In this document: piece after piece, positions 1 to 6,834 of the stretch
Numbering within the stretch: position 1 is the stretch's first letter
Layout: the number at the start of each line of letters is the position of its first letter
From: UBA11606 sp039188975
GTDB lineage: Bacteria > Actinomycetota > Acidimicrobiia > Acidimicrobiales > Aldehydirespiratoraceae
Direction: 5' to 3'
Assembly: GCA_039188975.1 (NCBI GenBank)
Contig: JBCCYT010000176.1
Coordinates: 1 to 8,917, forward strand
DNA length: 8,917 nucleotides
Notes under the pieces: generated by a model
Told to the model about the DNA's origin: nothing
Seen by the model: only the letters and a program-made list of their open reading frames with translations
Databases searched by the model: none
Made by a program: the position numbers and the translations under genes

Positions 1-11
1 ACCCGCCGCCG

Positions 12-1136
<1,125 letters not shown>

Positions 1137-1153
1137 GTTCCCCATGAGCCGGA

Positions 1154-1159
1154 AACCTA
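1154..1159 (-). promoter_or_regulatory. candidate -10 box of the FabH-like gene
   Basis: TAGGTT on the minus strand, a TANNNT match, ends 8 bases before the in-frame ATG at 1145 and 17 before the ATG at 1136. It could give a leaderless mRNA starting at 1145 or a very short leader for 1136. No convincing -35 was seen. Confidence 0.35.
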
Positions 1160-1232
1160 CTCCCCGCATCGAGCGCGCAGGAAAAATCCGAGCGCCGGGA
1201 ACCGTCTCCCACCGCATGTCGTTACCAACCCG

Positions 1233-2024
1233 ATGACCGCAGCACTCGACGACGACGGCGCAGCGCCCCCAACCCCTGCGCGCACCCAGAAAGCAATCCT
1301 TCGGCACCGCCGAGGCAACCGGTGGATGCACTGGATCAACTTTCCGCTCCTCACGATCATGATCTGGAGCGGGTTGCGGATCTACTGGGCGGAGGACGAG
1401 TTTGCGTTCGGCATCCTCGACTGGGAGCTCTTCAAGTTCTTCCCGACCTGGTTCAACGAGACGCTCGGACTGAACCGCAAACTCGCCCGCGGACTCGGCT
1501 TCCACCTGTCGTTTGGCTGGCTGTTCGTCATCAACGGCGCCGCCTACCTCACCTACCTCACCTTCACCGGTGGATGGCGCCAGCTGGTTCCGACCCGGCA
1601 GCAGCTCGCCCGAGTGCCTGGTGTGATCCTGCACGACCTGCGTCTGCGCAAAGAAGCCCCGCCGAAGGACGGGCACTACAACGCGGCCCAGCAGCTCAGC
1701 TACACCGTCGTCGTGCTGTTCGGCGTGATCATCGTCGCCACCGGATTCGCGCTCTTCAAGCCAACCCAGCTGTCGTTCCTCGTGACGATCTTCGGCGGCT
1801 ACGAGTCGGCCCGCCTCATCCACTTCACGACGACGATGCTGTTCGTCGCCTTCTTCGTCATTCACATGATCCAGGTCGCCCGAGCCGGGCGCCGGAACTT
1901 CACGTCGATGGTCACCGGGTACGAAGTCGTCGACATCGAGCCCACCGTCGAACCCGAACCAGCGCCCGACGACACCGAACCCGAACTCGTCGGCGCGACC
2001 ACCGGAGGTCCCGACCATGGCTGA
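1233..2024 (+). CDS. membrane cytochrome b (b561-like), redox partner of the downstream molybdoenzyme
   Basis: 263-residue integral membrane protein with four predicted helices at about 35-52, 88-111, 156-175 and 193-216. Histidines suited to bind heme b sit at His33 (RWMHW, before helix 1), His91 (start of helix 2), and His197 and His211 (both in helix 4). This is the layout of the cytochrome b/b6-domain subunits that serve formate dehydrogenases, hydrogenases and thiosulfate reductase. Residues 231-263 form an acidic, proline-rich cytoplasmic or linker tail. The first in-frame ATG that gives a sensible protein is 1233; reading further upstream runs antisense through the FabH-like gene. No clear Shine-Dalgarno or -10 box precedes it. 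It overlaps the molybdoenzyme gene by 8 bases, so the two are surely one operon. Inferred role: passing electrons between the quinone pool and that exported enzyme. Confidence 0.85.
   Translation: MTAALDDDGAAPPTPARTQKAILRHRRGNRWMHWINFPLLTIMIWSGLRIYWAEDEFAFGILDWELFKFFPTWFNETLGLNRKLARGLGFHLSFGWLFVINGAAYLTYLTFTGGWRQLVPTRQQLARVPGVILHDLRLRKEAPPKDGHYNAAQQLSYTVVVLFGVIIVATGFALFKPTQLSFLVTIFGGYESARLIHFTTTMLFVAFFVIHMIQVARAGRRNFTSMVTGYEVVDIEPTVEPEPAPDDTEPELVGATTGGPDHG
2004..2008 (+). promoter_or_regulatory. Shine-Dalgarno site of the molybdoenzyme gene
   Basis: GGAGG lies 8 bases before the ATG at 2017, inside the end of the cytochrome b gene. It is one of the few strong ribosome-binding sites in the window and fixes the downstream start, consistent with this gene being internal to an operon. 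Confidence 0.8.
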
Positions 2025-2769
2025 GCCGCAAGAACTGTCGATCGAGGACTACAAGAAGCGGTCACGCCGATCGTTCCTCACCGGCGGCGTCACCGCCGCG
2101 GCCGGCTGGTTCGCCTTCCGCAATGTGCAGTCGGCTGATCTCGACCGTCGGCTGCCCGGCCCGCTTCGCGACATCCATGAACTCAACGAGTCGATCTGGT
2201 CGAGCCTGTTCCGCGAGGATCACCTCGCCCAGGAGTTCCCGATCTCCCAGGCATCGGTGCTGCAGATCAACGGGCGGCTCGGAATCCGCAACGACCCGCT
2301 CGACCTCGACACGTGGCAGATGAACGTGCTCGGCCCCGACGGCGAGCAACTCGGCACCCACACCCTCGACGACATCAAAGCCCTGCCATGGCACGAGATG
2401 ACGATCGAGCACAAGTGCATCGAAGGGTGGGCGCAGGTCACCAACTGGCAGGGCGCACGGTTCAGCGACTTCCTCGCCCTGTATGAGGGTCAGCTGCCCG
2501 ACGACATCACCGACGTGTACCTCGAAACGCCCGACGGGGAGTACTACGTGTCGGTCGACATGGCGACCATGCGTCACCCCCAGACCCTGCTTGCCTACGA
2601 CAACTTCGGCGAACCGATCAGTGAACTCAACGGTGCGCCGCTGCGGCTGGCGACACCGCTGAAGTACGGCATCAAGCAGATCAAGCGGATCGGCACCATC
2701 CAGTTCCTCCGCGACCAGGGCGGCGACTACTGGGGCGAGCGCGGCTACGACTGGTACGCCGGGCTCTGA
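2017..2769 (+). CDS. Tat-exported molybdopterin-dependent oxidoreductase (MsrP/sulfite oxidase fold)
   Basis: 250-residue protein with a twin-arginine signal: SRRSFLTGG (Arg17, Arg18) followed by a short hydrophobic stretch to about 34, so it should be folded with its cofactor and exported. The oxidoreductase molybdopterin-binding domain fills about 75-235. Cys134 in EHKCIEGW is the expected molybdenum ligand. The C-terminal half carries the family's HPQTLLAYDNFGEPI block (187-201), the NGAPLRLATPLKYGIKQIK block (205-223) and the ending ERGYDWY. There is no separate sulfite-oxidase dimerisation domain, so it resembles MsrP (YedY), which reduces protein methionine sulfoxide in the envelope. 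That substrate is a guess here, because the partner is a b561-type cytochrome rather than the MsrQ type. The ATG at 2017 has a GGAGG at ideal spacing. Its 3' end overlaps the convergent membrane-protein gene by 25 bases. Confidence 0.88.
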   Translation: MAEPQELSIEDYKKRSRRSFLTGGVTAAAGWFAFRNVQSADLDRRLPGPLRDIHELNESIWSSLFREDHLAQEFPISQASVLQINGRLGIRNDPLDLDTWQMNVLGPDGEQLGTHTLDDIKALPWHEMTIEHKCIEGWAQVTNWQGARFSDFLALYEGQLPDDITDVYLETPDGEYYVSVDMATMRHPQTLLAYDNFGEPISELNGAPLRLATPLKYGIKQIKRIGTIQFLRDQGGDYWGERGYDWYAGL

Positions 2770-3131
2770 CGCCCGGCTCGCAACCCGGCCACCACCACCA
2801 CGACGGCGCCGACGAGCTCGAACAGCACCACCAGCCACGTGACCGCGTCGATCCCGTCGGCGCCGAGGTGATCGCTGGGTAGCCCAAAGGGCGGCACCAC
2901 GCGCACGATCACGAGGCCGACGATGACGATGAGGCCAACGATGACGGCTGACTGCGGGGCCCACCGATGCTCAATCGCAACGAGTGTGAACAGCACGGCG
3001 ACCAGCATCGCTGCAACCGTGCGGCCCACGATCACACCGTCGTCGACATCGCCGTAACCCCGCCGGACGTGGTCGAGCTGATGGGCAGCGAATCCGACGG
3101 CGAAGACGATCGTGGCAACACGAAGACGCAC
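2745..3131 (-). CDS. small four-helix membrane protein of unknown function
   Basis: 128-residue hydrophobic protein with predicted membrane helices at about 4-20, 33-53, 60-79 and 96-116. A polar HQLDHVRRG motif (17-25) sits at the end of helix 1; the H-x-x-D-H spacing might bind a metal or ligand, but that is speculation. No family name is recognised. The GTG at 3131 is the only plausible start: it lies 9 bases after the stop of the NTF2-like gene, and the next ATG would remove helix 1. No good ribosome-binding site is visible, so translation probably depends on coupling to the gene above. It is the last gene of the XRE operon and overlaps the molybdoenzyme gene tail-to-tail by 25 bases. Confidence 0.75.
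   Translation of the reverse strand: MRLRVATIVFAVGFAAHQLDHVRRGYGDVDDGVIVGRTVAAMLVAVLFTLVAIEHRWAPQSAVIVGLIVIVGLVIVRVVPPFGLPSDHLGADGIDAVTWLVVLFELVGAVVVVVAGLRAGRQSPAYQS
2758..2777. terminator. GC-rich hairpin over the stop codon between convergent genes
   Basis: A perfect 7-base-pair stem (GCCGGGC at 2758-2764, GCCCGGC at 2771-2777) closes a 6-base loop, TCTGAC, that contains the TGA of the molybdoenzyme gene. It lies where two convergent genes overlap, so it could slow polymerase from either side. No T tract follows on either strand, so it is not a classical intrinsic terminator. Confidence 0.35.
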
Positions 3132-3140
3132 ACCACGTTT

Positions 3141-3536
3141 CTACTCGGGCCCGACCCGGCCGAGCGTGCCGAAGAACCCGTCGACTCGTTCGATCAGGCC
3201 GTCTGCGTTCAATGTGACGACGTCGAAGCCGCGGATCAGCAATGCACCGTCGTTGACGATGACCCATTCGTATCGGTACCGATCGTTGTGGCCGTCGACA
3301 TTGCTGCCGACACCGAGATCGGCGTTCGGGAACTGCGATCGGAAGCCTCGCACGTTGGCCTCGAGCGCATCGCGACCAACATGGTTGTGCTGGGGGTCGA
3401 CCCACACGCAGTCGTCGCTGACGGCCCGGTCGAGATGGGCCCGGATCGCATCCGGGTCGCGTTCGTTCCACATCTGCATGTACGACGTGAGCACGTGCGG
3501 CGCGTTGTCGGGAACGGGAGGAACGGTGGCGGTCAT
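3141..3536 (-). CDS. NTF2-like / SnoaL-like domain protein
   Basis: 131-residue protein with the cone-shaped NTF2-like fold pattern. It has an N-terminal helix containing YMQMWNERD (19-27), then CVWVDPQH (43-50), GRDALEANVRGFRSQFP (54-70), DGHNDRYRYEW (81-91), and the final strand VDGFFG (118-123). Proteins of this type in actinobacteria are small enzymes (isomerase or hydratase-like) or ligand carriers; nothing here identifies the ligand. The ATG at 3536 overlaps the TGA of the XRE gene as ATGA, so translation is likely coupled. A GAGGGAG Shine-Dalgarno lies 8 bases upstream. Being bound to a ligand-sensing XRE regulator suggests it handles the small molecule that the regulator senses; that is inference. 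Confidence 0.82.
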   Translation of the reverse strand: MTATVPPVPDNAPHVLTSYMQMWNERDPDAIRAHLDRAVSDDCVWVDPQHNHVGRDALEANVRGFRSQFPNADLGVGSNVDGHNDRYRYEWVIVNDGALLIRGFDVVTLNADGLIERVDGFFGTLGRVGPE

Positions 3537-4339
3537 GGCATGAGCTCCCTCAGGACGGCTTCGGTGTGACGATCGGCGGGCAAGAGCGTCTCGAGACGCA
3601 GCTCTTCGAGCGTCACGTCGAAGGGCGCTCCGATCGTGGCGATCATCGAGATGAAGCTGAGCTGCCCCATCGGCGTGTCGACCACCATCGGCACCAGCAA
3701 GTCATTGCCGCTCGGCAGTGGCGGCCGCGCGGGAAGCTCGGCCACACCCGGGTACGTGCGAGCCTCCGTGACCAGCGCGGCGAGGCGTTGATCGAACGGT
3801 CGCTCGATCGCTTCGCGTTCGAGCCGGTGCAGGAGCACGGTCGCGAACCGTTCCCAGTCGACGATCACCTGACGAAGGCCATCGGGGTGCAGGCAGGTTC
3901 GCATCGCATTCATCGCCACGTCGGGTGCGAGGTCTGCGCCAACCAGGTTCGTGACCGCAAGCGCAGCGTGATTCGCGAGCACCAGGTCCCAGCCGCGATC
4001 AACGACATAGGCCGGGATGTGACCATGCGCATGGACGACGGTTTCGAGAATGTGGCGCACCTCGTCGAGGTCGGGATCGTCCAGTGATCGTTCCGAGAAC
4101 TCAGGGGCGAACCCTGCTGCGGCGAGCAGCGTGTTCTGATCGCGGAGCGGTAACTCGAGCACGCGGGCCAAGTGCAAGACCATTTCCCGACTCGGCTTGC
4201 TTCGACCGGTCTCGAGAAAGGAGAGGTGGCGTTGCGACACATCGGCTTCGGCCGCGAGCGCCAGCTGCGAGTACCGCCGGGCATCACGCCACCGGCGTAG
4301 CTCCTCACCGAACGTCGCCACCAGGGTCGTGTCGCTCAT
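3533..4339 (-). CDS. XRE-family transcriptional regulator with MmyB-like ligand-binding domain
   Basis: 268-residue DNA-binding regulator. Residues about 9-66 form an XRE helix-turn-helix domain: GEELRRWRDARRYSQLALA, then VSQRHLSFLETGRSKPS with the recognition helix near 35-46. Residues about 95-262 match the MmyB-like (MLTR_LBD) sensor found in many actinobacterial regulators, with the tell-tale AYVVDRGWDLVLANHAA (110-126) and a TPMGQLSFISMIATIGAPFD stretch (222-241) that resembles a PAS-like sheet. The ligand is unknown. The ATG at 4339 fits the usual family start and lies 7 bases after a TACGCT -10 box, so the message is probably leaderless. The gene heads an operon with the NTF2-like and membrane-protein genes. 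A 7+7 inverted repeat over its -35 region suggests that it represses itself and the operon until ligand binds. Confidence 0.9.
   Translation of the reverse strand: MSDTTLVATFGEELRRWRDARRYSQLALAAEADVSQRHLSFLETGRSKPSREMVLHLARVLELPLRDQNTLLAAAGFAPEFSERSLDDPDLDEVRHILETVVHAHGHIPAYVVDRGWDLVLANHAALAVTNLVGADLAPDVAMNAMRTCLHPDGLRQVIVDWERFATVLLHRLEREAIERPFDQRLAALVTEARTYPGVAELPARPPLPSGNDLLVPMVVDTPMGQLSFISMIATIGAPFDVTLEELRLETLLPADRHTEAVLRELMP
3545..3551 (-). promoter_or_regulatory. Shine-Dalgarno site of the NTF2-like gene
   Basis: GAGGGAG on the minus strand ends 8 bases before the ATG at 3536 and lies within the last codons of the XRE gene. It supports the 3536 start and an independent as well as coupled loading of ribosomes at the ATGA junction. 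Confidence 0.65.
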
Positions 4340-4346
4340 CGCATGG

Positions 4347-4352
4347 AGCGTA
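4347..4352 (-). promoter_or_regulatory. -10 box of the XRE operon (leaderless)
   Basis: TACGCT on the minus strand, followed by 7 bases and then the ATG at 4339. With the normal -10 to start-site distance, transcription would begin at or next to the A of the ATG. No sequence resembling TTGACA is present 16-18 bases upstream; the inverted repeat occupies that place. Confidence 0.55.
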
Positions 4353-4360
4353 CGACGAAC

Positions 4361-4383
4361 GAGGTAACGGCGCCGATTACCTC
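4361..4383. promoter_or_regulatory. candidate operator: GAGGTAA-N9-TTACCTC inverted repeat
   Basis: Perfect 7-base arms (4361-4367 and 4377-4383) separated by 9 bases, so arm centres are 16 bases apart, about one and a half helical turns. The centre falls about 20 bases upstream of the XRE -10 box, over its -35 position, inside the only gap (4340-4403) ahead of the operon. This is where an autorepressor site would be expected. Assignment to the XRE protein is inferred from position only. Confidence 0.5.
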
Positions 4384-4403
4384 TCAGGTCATGGAATCAC
4401 GGG

Positions 4404-4886
4404 TCAGTTCCAGTCGGTGTGGAGGACCACCCCGACCGTGTCCTCCTCGACGTCGAACACGTAGACGATCGTGAAGTCGCCGCCACTGAACGCTGGTTCG
4501 AGAAGGTAGGCATGATCGGCGCGAGCAGCGTCGGCCCAGGCCGCATCGATCAGCTCCGGATCGAAGATCGGCCGCCGGCTGGCCGGTTGGAGATCTCCCA
4601 ACCGACCGACAAGCGGGTCGACGTCCGCCGGGTCCGTCTCGAACGCGGTCGTCGCAGACCGATCGAGCGCAATCCACTCGAACAGCGGCACCGAACCGTT
4701 GCCCGCGGTCTGAATGTCCTGCGCCGACGCCGGCAGCGGGAATCCGTGTTCGTGCTCGGCTCGCTCCAGTCCGCTTCCCTGCAAGACCATGACAACCGCG
4801 GCCCCAGCGGCCAGGGCACCCACCAGGGCCGCAACCGTCACGCCCTTCACGATCTGCGAGGTCCGTTCTGTCGTCGTCACCCTCAC
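4404..4886 (-). CDS. membrane-anchored protein of unknown function
   Basis: 160-residue protein with one N-terminal hydrophobic helix at about 14-36, preceded by a positively charged end and not followed by a lipobox. It is therefore likely held in the membrane with residues 37-160 outside the cell. The outer part includes FPLPASAQDIQ (49-59) and ends in a segment rich in acidic and beta-prone residues (FTIVYVFDVEEDTVGVVLH, 138-156). It holds no cysteine. I do not recognise the family. The GTG at 4886 is chosen because a TACGGT box ends exactly 7 bases upstream, which fits a leaderless transcript; there is no Shine-Dalgarno. It diverges from the TadA-like gene across only 32 bases and is followed on the same strand by the XRE operon, which has its own promoter. 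Confidence 0.75.
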   Translation of the reverse strand: MRVTTTERTSQIVKGVTVAALVGALAAGAAVVMVLQGSGLERAEHEHGFPLPASAQDIQTAGNGSVPLFEWIALDRSATTAFETDPADVDPLVGRLGDLQPASRRPIFDPELIDAAWADAARADHAYLLEPAFSGGDFTIVYVFDVEEDTVGVVLHTDWN

Positions 4887-4893
4887 CAGCGAG

Positions 4894-4899
4894 ACCGTA
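4894..4899 (-). promoter_or_regulatory. -10 box of the 4886 membrane-anchored gene (leaderless)
   Basis: TACGGT on the minus strand, then 7 bases to the GTG at 4886. Six bases separate it from the opposing -10 box at 4906-4911, so the two promoters cannot both be occupied at once. The same hexamer is used upstream of the sulfotransferase gene. Confidence 0.5.
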
Positions 4900-4905
4900 G
4901 ACGAG

Positions 4906-4911
4906 TAGCCT
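4906..4911 (+). promoter_or_regulatory. -10 box of the TadA-like gene (leaderless)
   Basis: TAGCCT, then 7 bases to the GTG at 4919. Its -35 region would lie at about 4883-4888, over the start codon of the divergent gene. The same hexamer, with the same 7-base distance, precedes the tRNA-Ser at 8828. Confidence 0.5.
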
Positions 4912-4918
4912 CCGCGCA

Positions 4919-5362
4919 GTGACCGACGACGAACTGATGGGGTTGGCCATCGAAGAAGCGAAAGCAGCGATCGAGCATGGTGACCGAGCGGTCGGCGCGG
5001 TCGTCGTGTGCGACGGCGAGGTCATCGCTCGCCGCCACAATGAGCAGGCCCACACGGGCGACCCGACGGCGCGGGCCGAGGTCCTCGCGATTCGAGACGC
5101 TGCGGAGGCGGTCGGCGTAACGAATCTGGCCGGGTCGACGATCGTCGTCACGGTTGAGCCATCCGTCTTGGCCGCTGGCGCCATCCTGGCGGCCGAGCTG
5201 GGCCGGGTCGTCTTCGGGACCGTCGACATGGGTGCGGGGGCGACCGGTTCGCTCTACCACGTCGGTTCCGACCCGCGCCTCGGCCATGAGTTCACGACCA
5301 CCCCGAACGTGCGCGCCGCCGAGTGCGCAGCTCTCCTCGTCGATGACCCGAACCGGCGTTGA
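4919..5362 (+). CDS. TadA-like deaminase homologue lacking all zinc ligands (probable pseudoenzyme)
   Basis: 147-residue member of the CMP/tRNA-adenosine deaminase fold, closest to TadA, which converts A34 to inosine in tRNA-Arg(ACG). Framework motifs are kept: GAVVV (26-30), Asn41, DPTARAEVLAIRDA (48-61), GRVVFGTVD (95-103), TGSLYHV (109-115) and ECAALL (135-140). The active site is not. HAE has become RAE (Arg52, Glu54 kept), and PCxxC has become PSVLA (Ser82, Ala85). In E. coli terms His57, Cys87 and Cys90 are all replaced, so catalytic zinc should be absent. The protein also stops soon after ECAALL, without the FFRxRR-type C-terminal helix that contacts tRNA. The frame is intact and unmutated elsewhere, arguing for selection. 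The GTG at 4919 follows a -10 box by 7 bases. A META-domain lipoprotein gene follows after 3 bases. Deaminase activity is unlikely; a partner or scaffold role is a guess. Confidence 0.88.
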   Translation: MTDDELMGLAIEEAKAAIEHGDRAVGAVVVCDGEVIARRHNEQAHTGDPTARAEVLAIRDAAEAVGVTNLAGSTIVVTVEPSVLAAGAILAAELGRVVFGTVDMGAGATGSLYHVGSDPRLGHEFTTTPNVRAAECAALLVDDPNRR

Positions 5363-5365
5363 GAG

Positions 5366-5911
5366 ATGGTTCGAACCCGTTCGTCGCTGCTTGCCAGCAT
5401 CATCACCGTCGCCGCAGTCGCCGCCGGGTGCGGCAGCGACGAGCCGGCCTCCGTTTCGGCGCCCCCGACGACCAGCGGCCCGACGCCCATGGATGAGTCG
5501 ACCACGACGACGGCGGCCGTCGTTGCGACCGATCGCAGCACCGAACTCGCCGGCCGTTGGGTTGTGCTTCGATATGCGACTCCGGCAGGCGAGGTCGTCG
5601 ATGTGCTCGTCGAGAGCACGGCACCCTCGCTCGAGTTCGGACCGGACGGCAGCATCGTCTTCCACACCGGCTGTAACCAGGGCGACACCACCTTCTCGAC
5701 AACCGGCGTTCACGACCGTTCCGCTGGCCAGGCGATCACGATCGAGCAGGGGTCGATCGAGGAAGCCGAGTGTCTCGGGGAGCTGGGGGCCCAAGATCTG
5801 GATCTTCCTCGAGCATGGCAACGGGCCGACCGATTCGTACTCGACGGCGCTCGCCTCTCGCTCACTACCGACGGCGCCGAGGTGTTCGTCGCTGTTCGCG
5901 ACGGCGCCTAA
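5366..5911 (+). CDS. lipoprotein with META/HslJ-like domain
   Basis: 181-residue exported lipoprotein. The signal peptide runs from the charged MVRTR through a hydrophobic core to the lipobox VAAGC, with Cys22 as the lipidated residue. A Ser/Thr/Pro-rich linker (about 29-56) spans the envelope. The rest matches the META (HslJ-type) fold: LAGRWVVLRY (61-70), LEFGPDGSIVFHTGCNQGDT (89-108, with the diagnostic GCN), the acidic IEEAECLGEL (131-140) and LDGARLSLTTDG (159-170). META proteins are small beta-rich surface proteins linked to stress resistance, without known enzymatic action. Translation starts 3 bases after the TadA-like TGA with only a poor Shine-Dalgarno (GAGAG abutting the ATG), so reinitiation by the same ribosomes is likely. 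Its stop overlaps the end of the convergent sulfotransferase gene by 4 bases. Confidence 0.85.
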   Translation: MVRTRSSLLASIITVAAVAAGCGSDEPASVSAPPTTSGPTPMDESTTTTAAVVATDRSTELAGRWVVLRYATPAGEVVDVLVESTAPSLEFGPDGSIVFHTGCNQGDTTFSTTGVHDRSAGQAITIEQGSIEEAECLGELGAQDLDLPRAWQRADRFVLDGARLSLTTDGAEVFVAVRDGA

Positions 5912-6795
5912 GGGACCGGTCCGCCCGCCTCCAACCAGGTGCACGCATCCTCGGGCAACAGTTCGGCGACGTGTCCGTGCACCGCCTCGAGTTGGGCGGT
6001 GGTGAGGATCTCGCTGCCGCGACCAACGCCGCCTTTGAAGTAAAACGACTCGGCCCCGCCTGTGAAGAGACGGTCGTTGAAGCCAGCTGCCTTGGCCTCG
6101 GTTCGCATGGCGCCGAGCCGGCACCGTTCGACCGTGTCGGTCCACAGGTCATCCGCCACCGCGATGCTGAGAAAGGTCGCGAGGGTTGCCATCTCGCCGC
6201 TCAGATCCGCGTCCATGTCGCGGTAGTGCATCACGTGAACGTTGGGTTCGTGCCGCAACGGCCACCACGGCGCGAGATGTATCGCCGGCGACCAGTACGA
6301 CGTCCATTCAACCAGGAGCTCGTCGTAGTCGCCTTCAAACGTCGTTGGCACGCCCTCGATCCCGTCGTCGGCCGCCTCGCCATTCAAGGCCTCGACGACT
6401 TCAGCCCGCATCGATGAGCGATGGTTGCCCCACGACACCAACGCATCCGCTGCGCTGCGGTACACGAGGACGTACTTCACGTTCGGGTCGAGCGGGATTC
6501 CGTCCGCTGGCGTGTGGGTCTTGATGAAGCGACGATGCTCCTGACCGGCCAGCTGCGCAGCCATGTCATCGACCGGCGATGCCCGTATGTCAACCCATGG
6601 GCTCAGCGCACCTCGGGTGCCGGGTGTGTCGTCATCAGGCCACAGCAGCGACATCACGATTCGCTGGGTCCAGGTCGTGCCGCACTTGGGAGGCGTGGAG
6701 ATCACGATGTCGTCGTCGCGATACGGGACGCGTTCCCACCGACGGCTGTCCTCGAACGGCGTGATGAACGGGCGGACGATTGGCCTCGCTTCCAT
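5908..6795 (-). CDS. PAPS-dependent sulfotransferase
   Basis: 295-residue cytosolic sulfotransferase-domain protein, the usual family length. The 5'-phosphosulfate loop is STPPKCGTTWTQ (33-44) with Lys37. The catalytic base is probably His94 in FIKTHTP. The 3'-phosphate-binding segment is VYRSAADALVSWGNH (111-125), with Arg113 and Ser121. The C-terminal GxxG segment is FYFKGGVGRG (251-260). It should move sulfate from PAPS to a hydroxyl or amine of a small molecule; the acceptor is unknown. The ATG at 6795 is chosen because it precedes the first conserved block by a normal distance and lies 6 bases after a TACGGT box; upstream reading is antisense to the dehalogenase gene. It shares a 51-base divergent promoter region with that gene. 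Confidence 0.9.
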   Translation of the reverse strand: MEARPIVRPFITPFEDSRRWERVPYRDDDIVISTPPKCGTTWTQRIVMSLLWPDDDTPGTRGALSPWVDIRASPVDDMAAQLAGQEHRRFIKTHTPADGIPLDPNVKYVLVYRSAADALVSWGNHRSSMRAEVVEALNGEAADDGIEGVPTTFEGDYDELLVEWTSYWSPAIHLAPWWPLRHEPNVHVMHYRDMDADLSGEMATLATFLSIAVADDLWTDTVERCRLGAMRTEAKAAGFNDRLFTGGAESFYFKGGVGRGSEILTTAQLEAVHGHVAELLPEDACTWLEAGGPVP

Positions 6796-6801
6796 CGCGC
6801 C

Positions 6802-6807
6802 ACCGTA
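6802..6807 (-). promoter_or_regulatory. -10 box of the sulfotransferase gene (leaderless)
   Basis: TACGGT on the minus strand, then 6 bases to the ATG at 6795. The distance fits transcription starting at the start codon. No clear -35 element is present upstream. Confidence 0.5.
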
Positions 6808-6834
6808 GATTCCGGCTGCCGTTTGTGGGTGGCG

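Noticed and set aside
1137..2018. Minus-strand reading frame that extends the FabH-like gene upstream to 2018
   Set aside because: The extra residues are low-complexity Asp/Glu/Arg-rich sequence antisense to the cytochrome b gene; homology begins at MREVV (1136).
2062..2964. 300-residue minus-strand open frame
   Set aside because: Its composition is the antisense shadow typical of high-GC DNA, and it overlaps a well-supported molybdoenzyme gene.
4919..5362. Reading the TadA-like gene as a sequencing artefact or frameshifted pseudogene
   Set aside because: The frame is continuous, conserved blocks lie at normal spacing on both sides, and three separate ligand codons would each have to be miscalled.
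5913..5922. 10-base perfect palindrome GGACCGGTCC after the lipoprotein gene
   Set aside because: It has no loop and lies inside the sulfotransferase C-terminal codons; expected by chance in GC-rich DNA.
4883..6145. 420-residue minus-strand open frame opposite the TadA-like and lipoprotein genes
   Set aside because: No motif, Arg/Gly-rich composition, and the plus-strand genes have clear domains and a lipobox.
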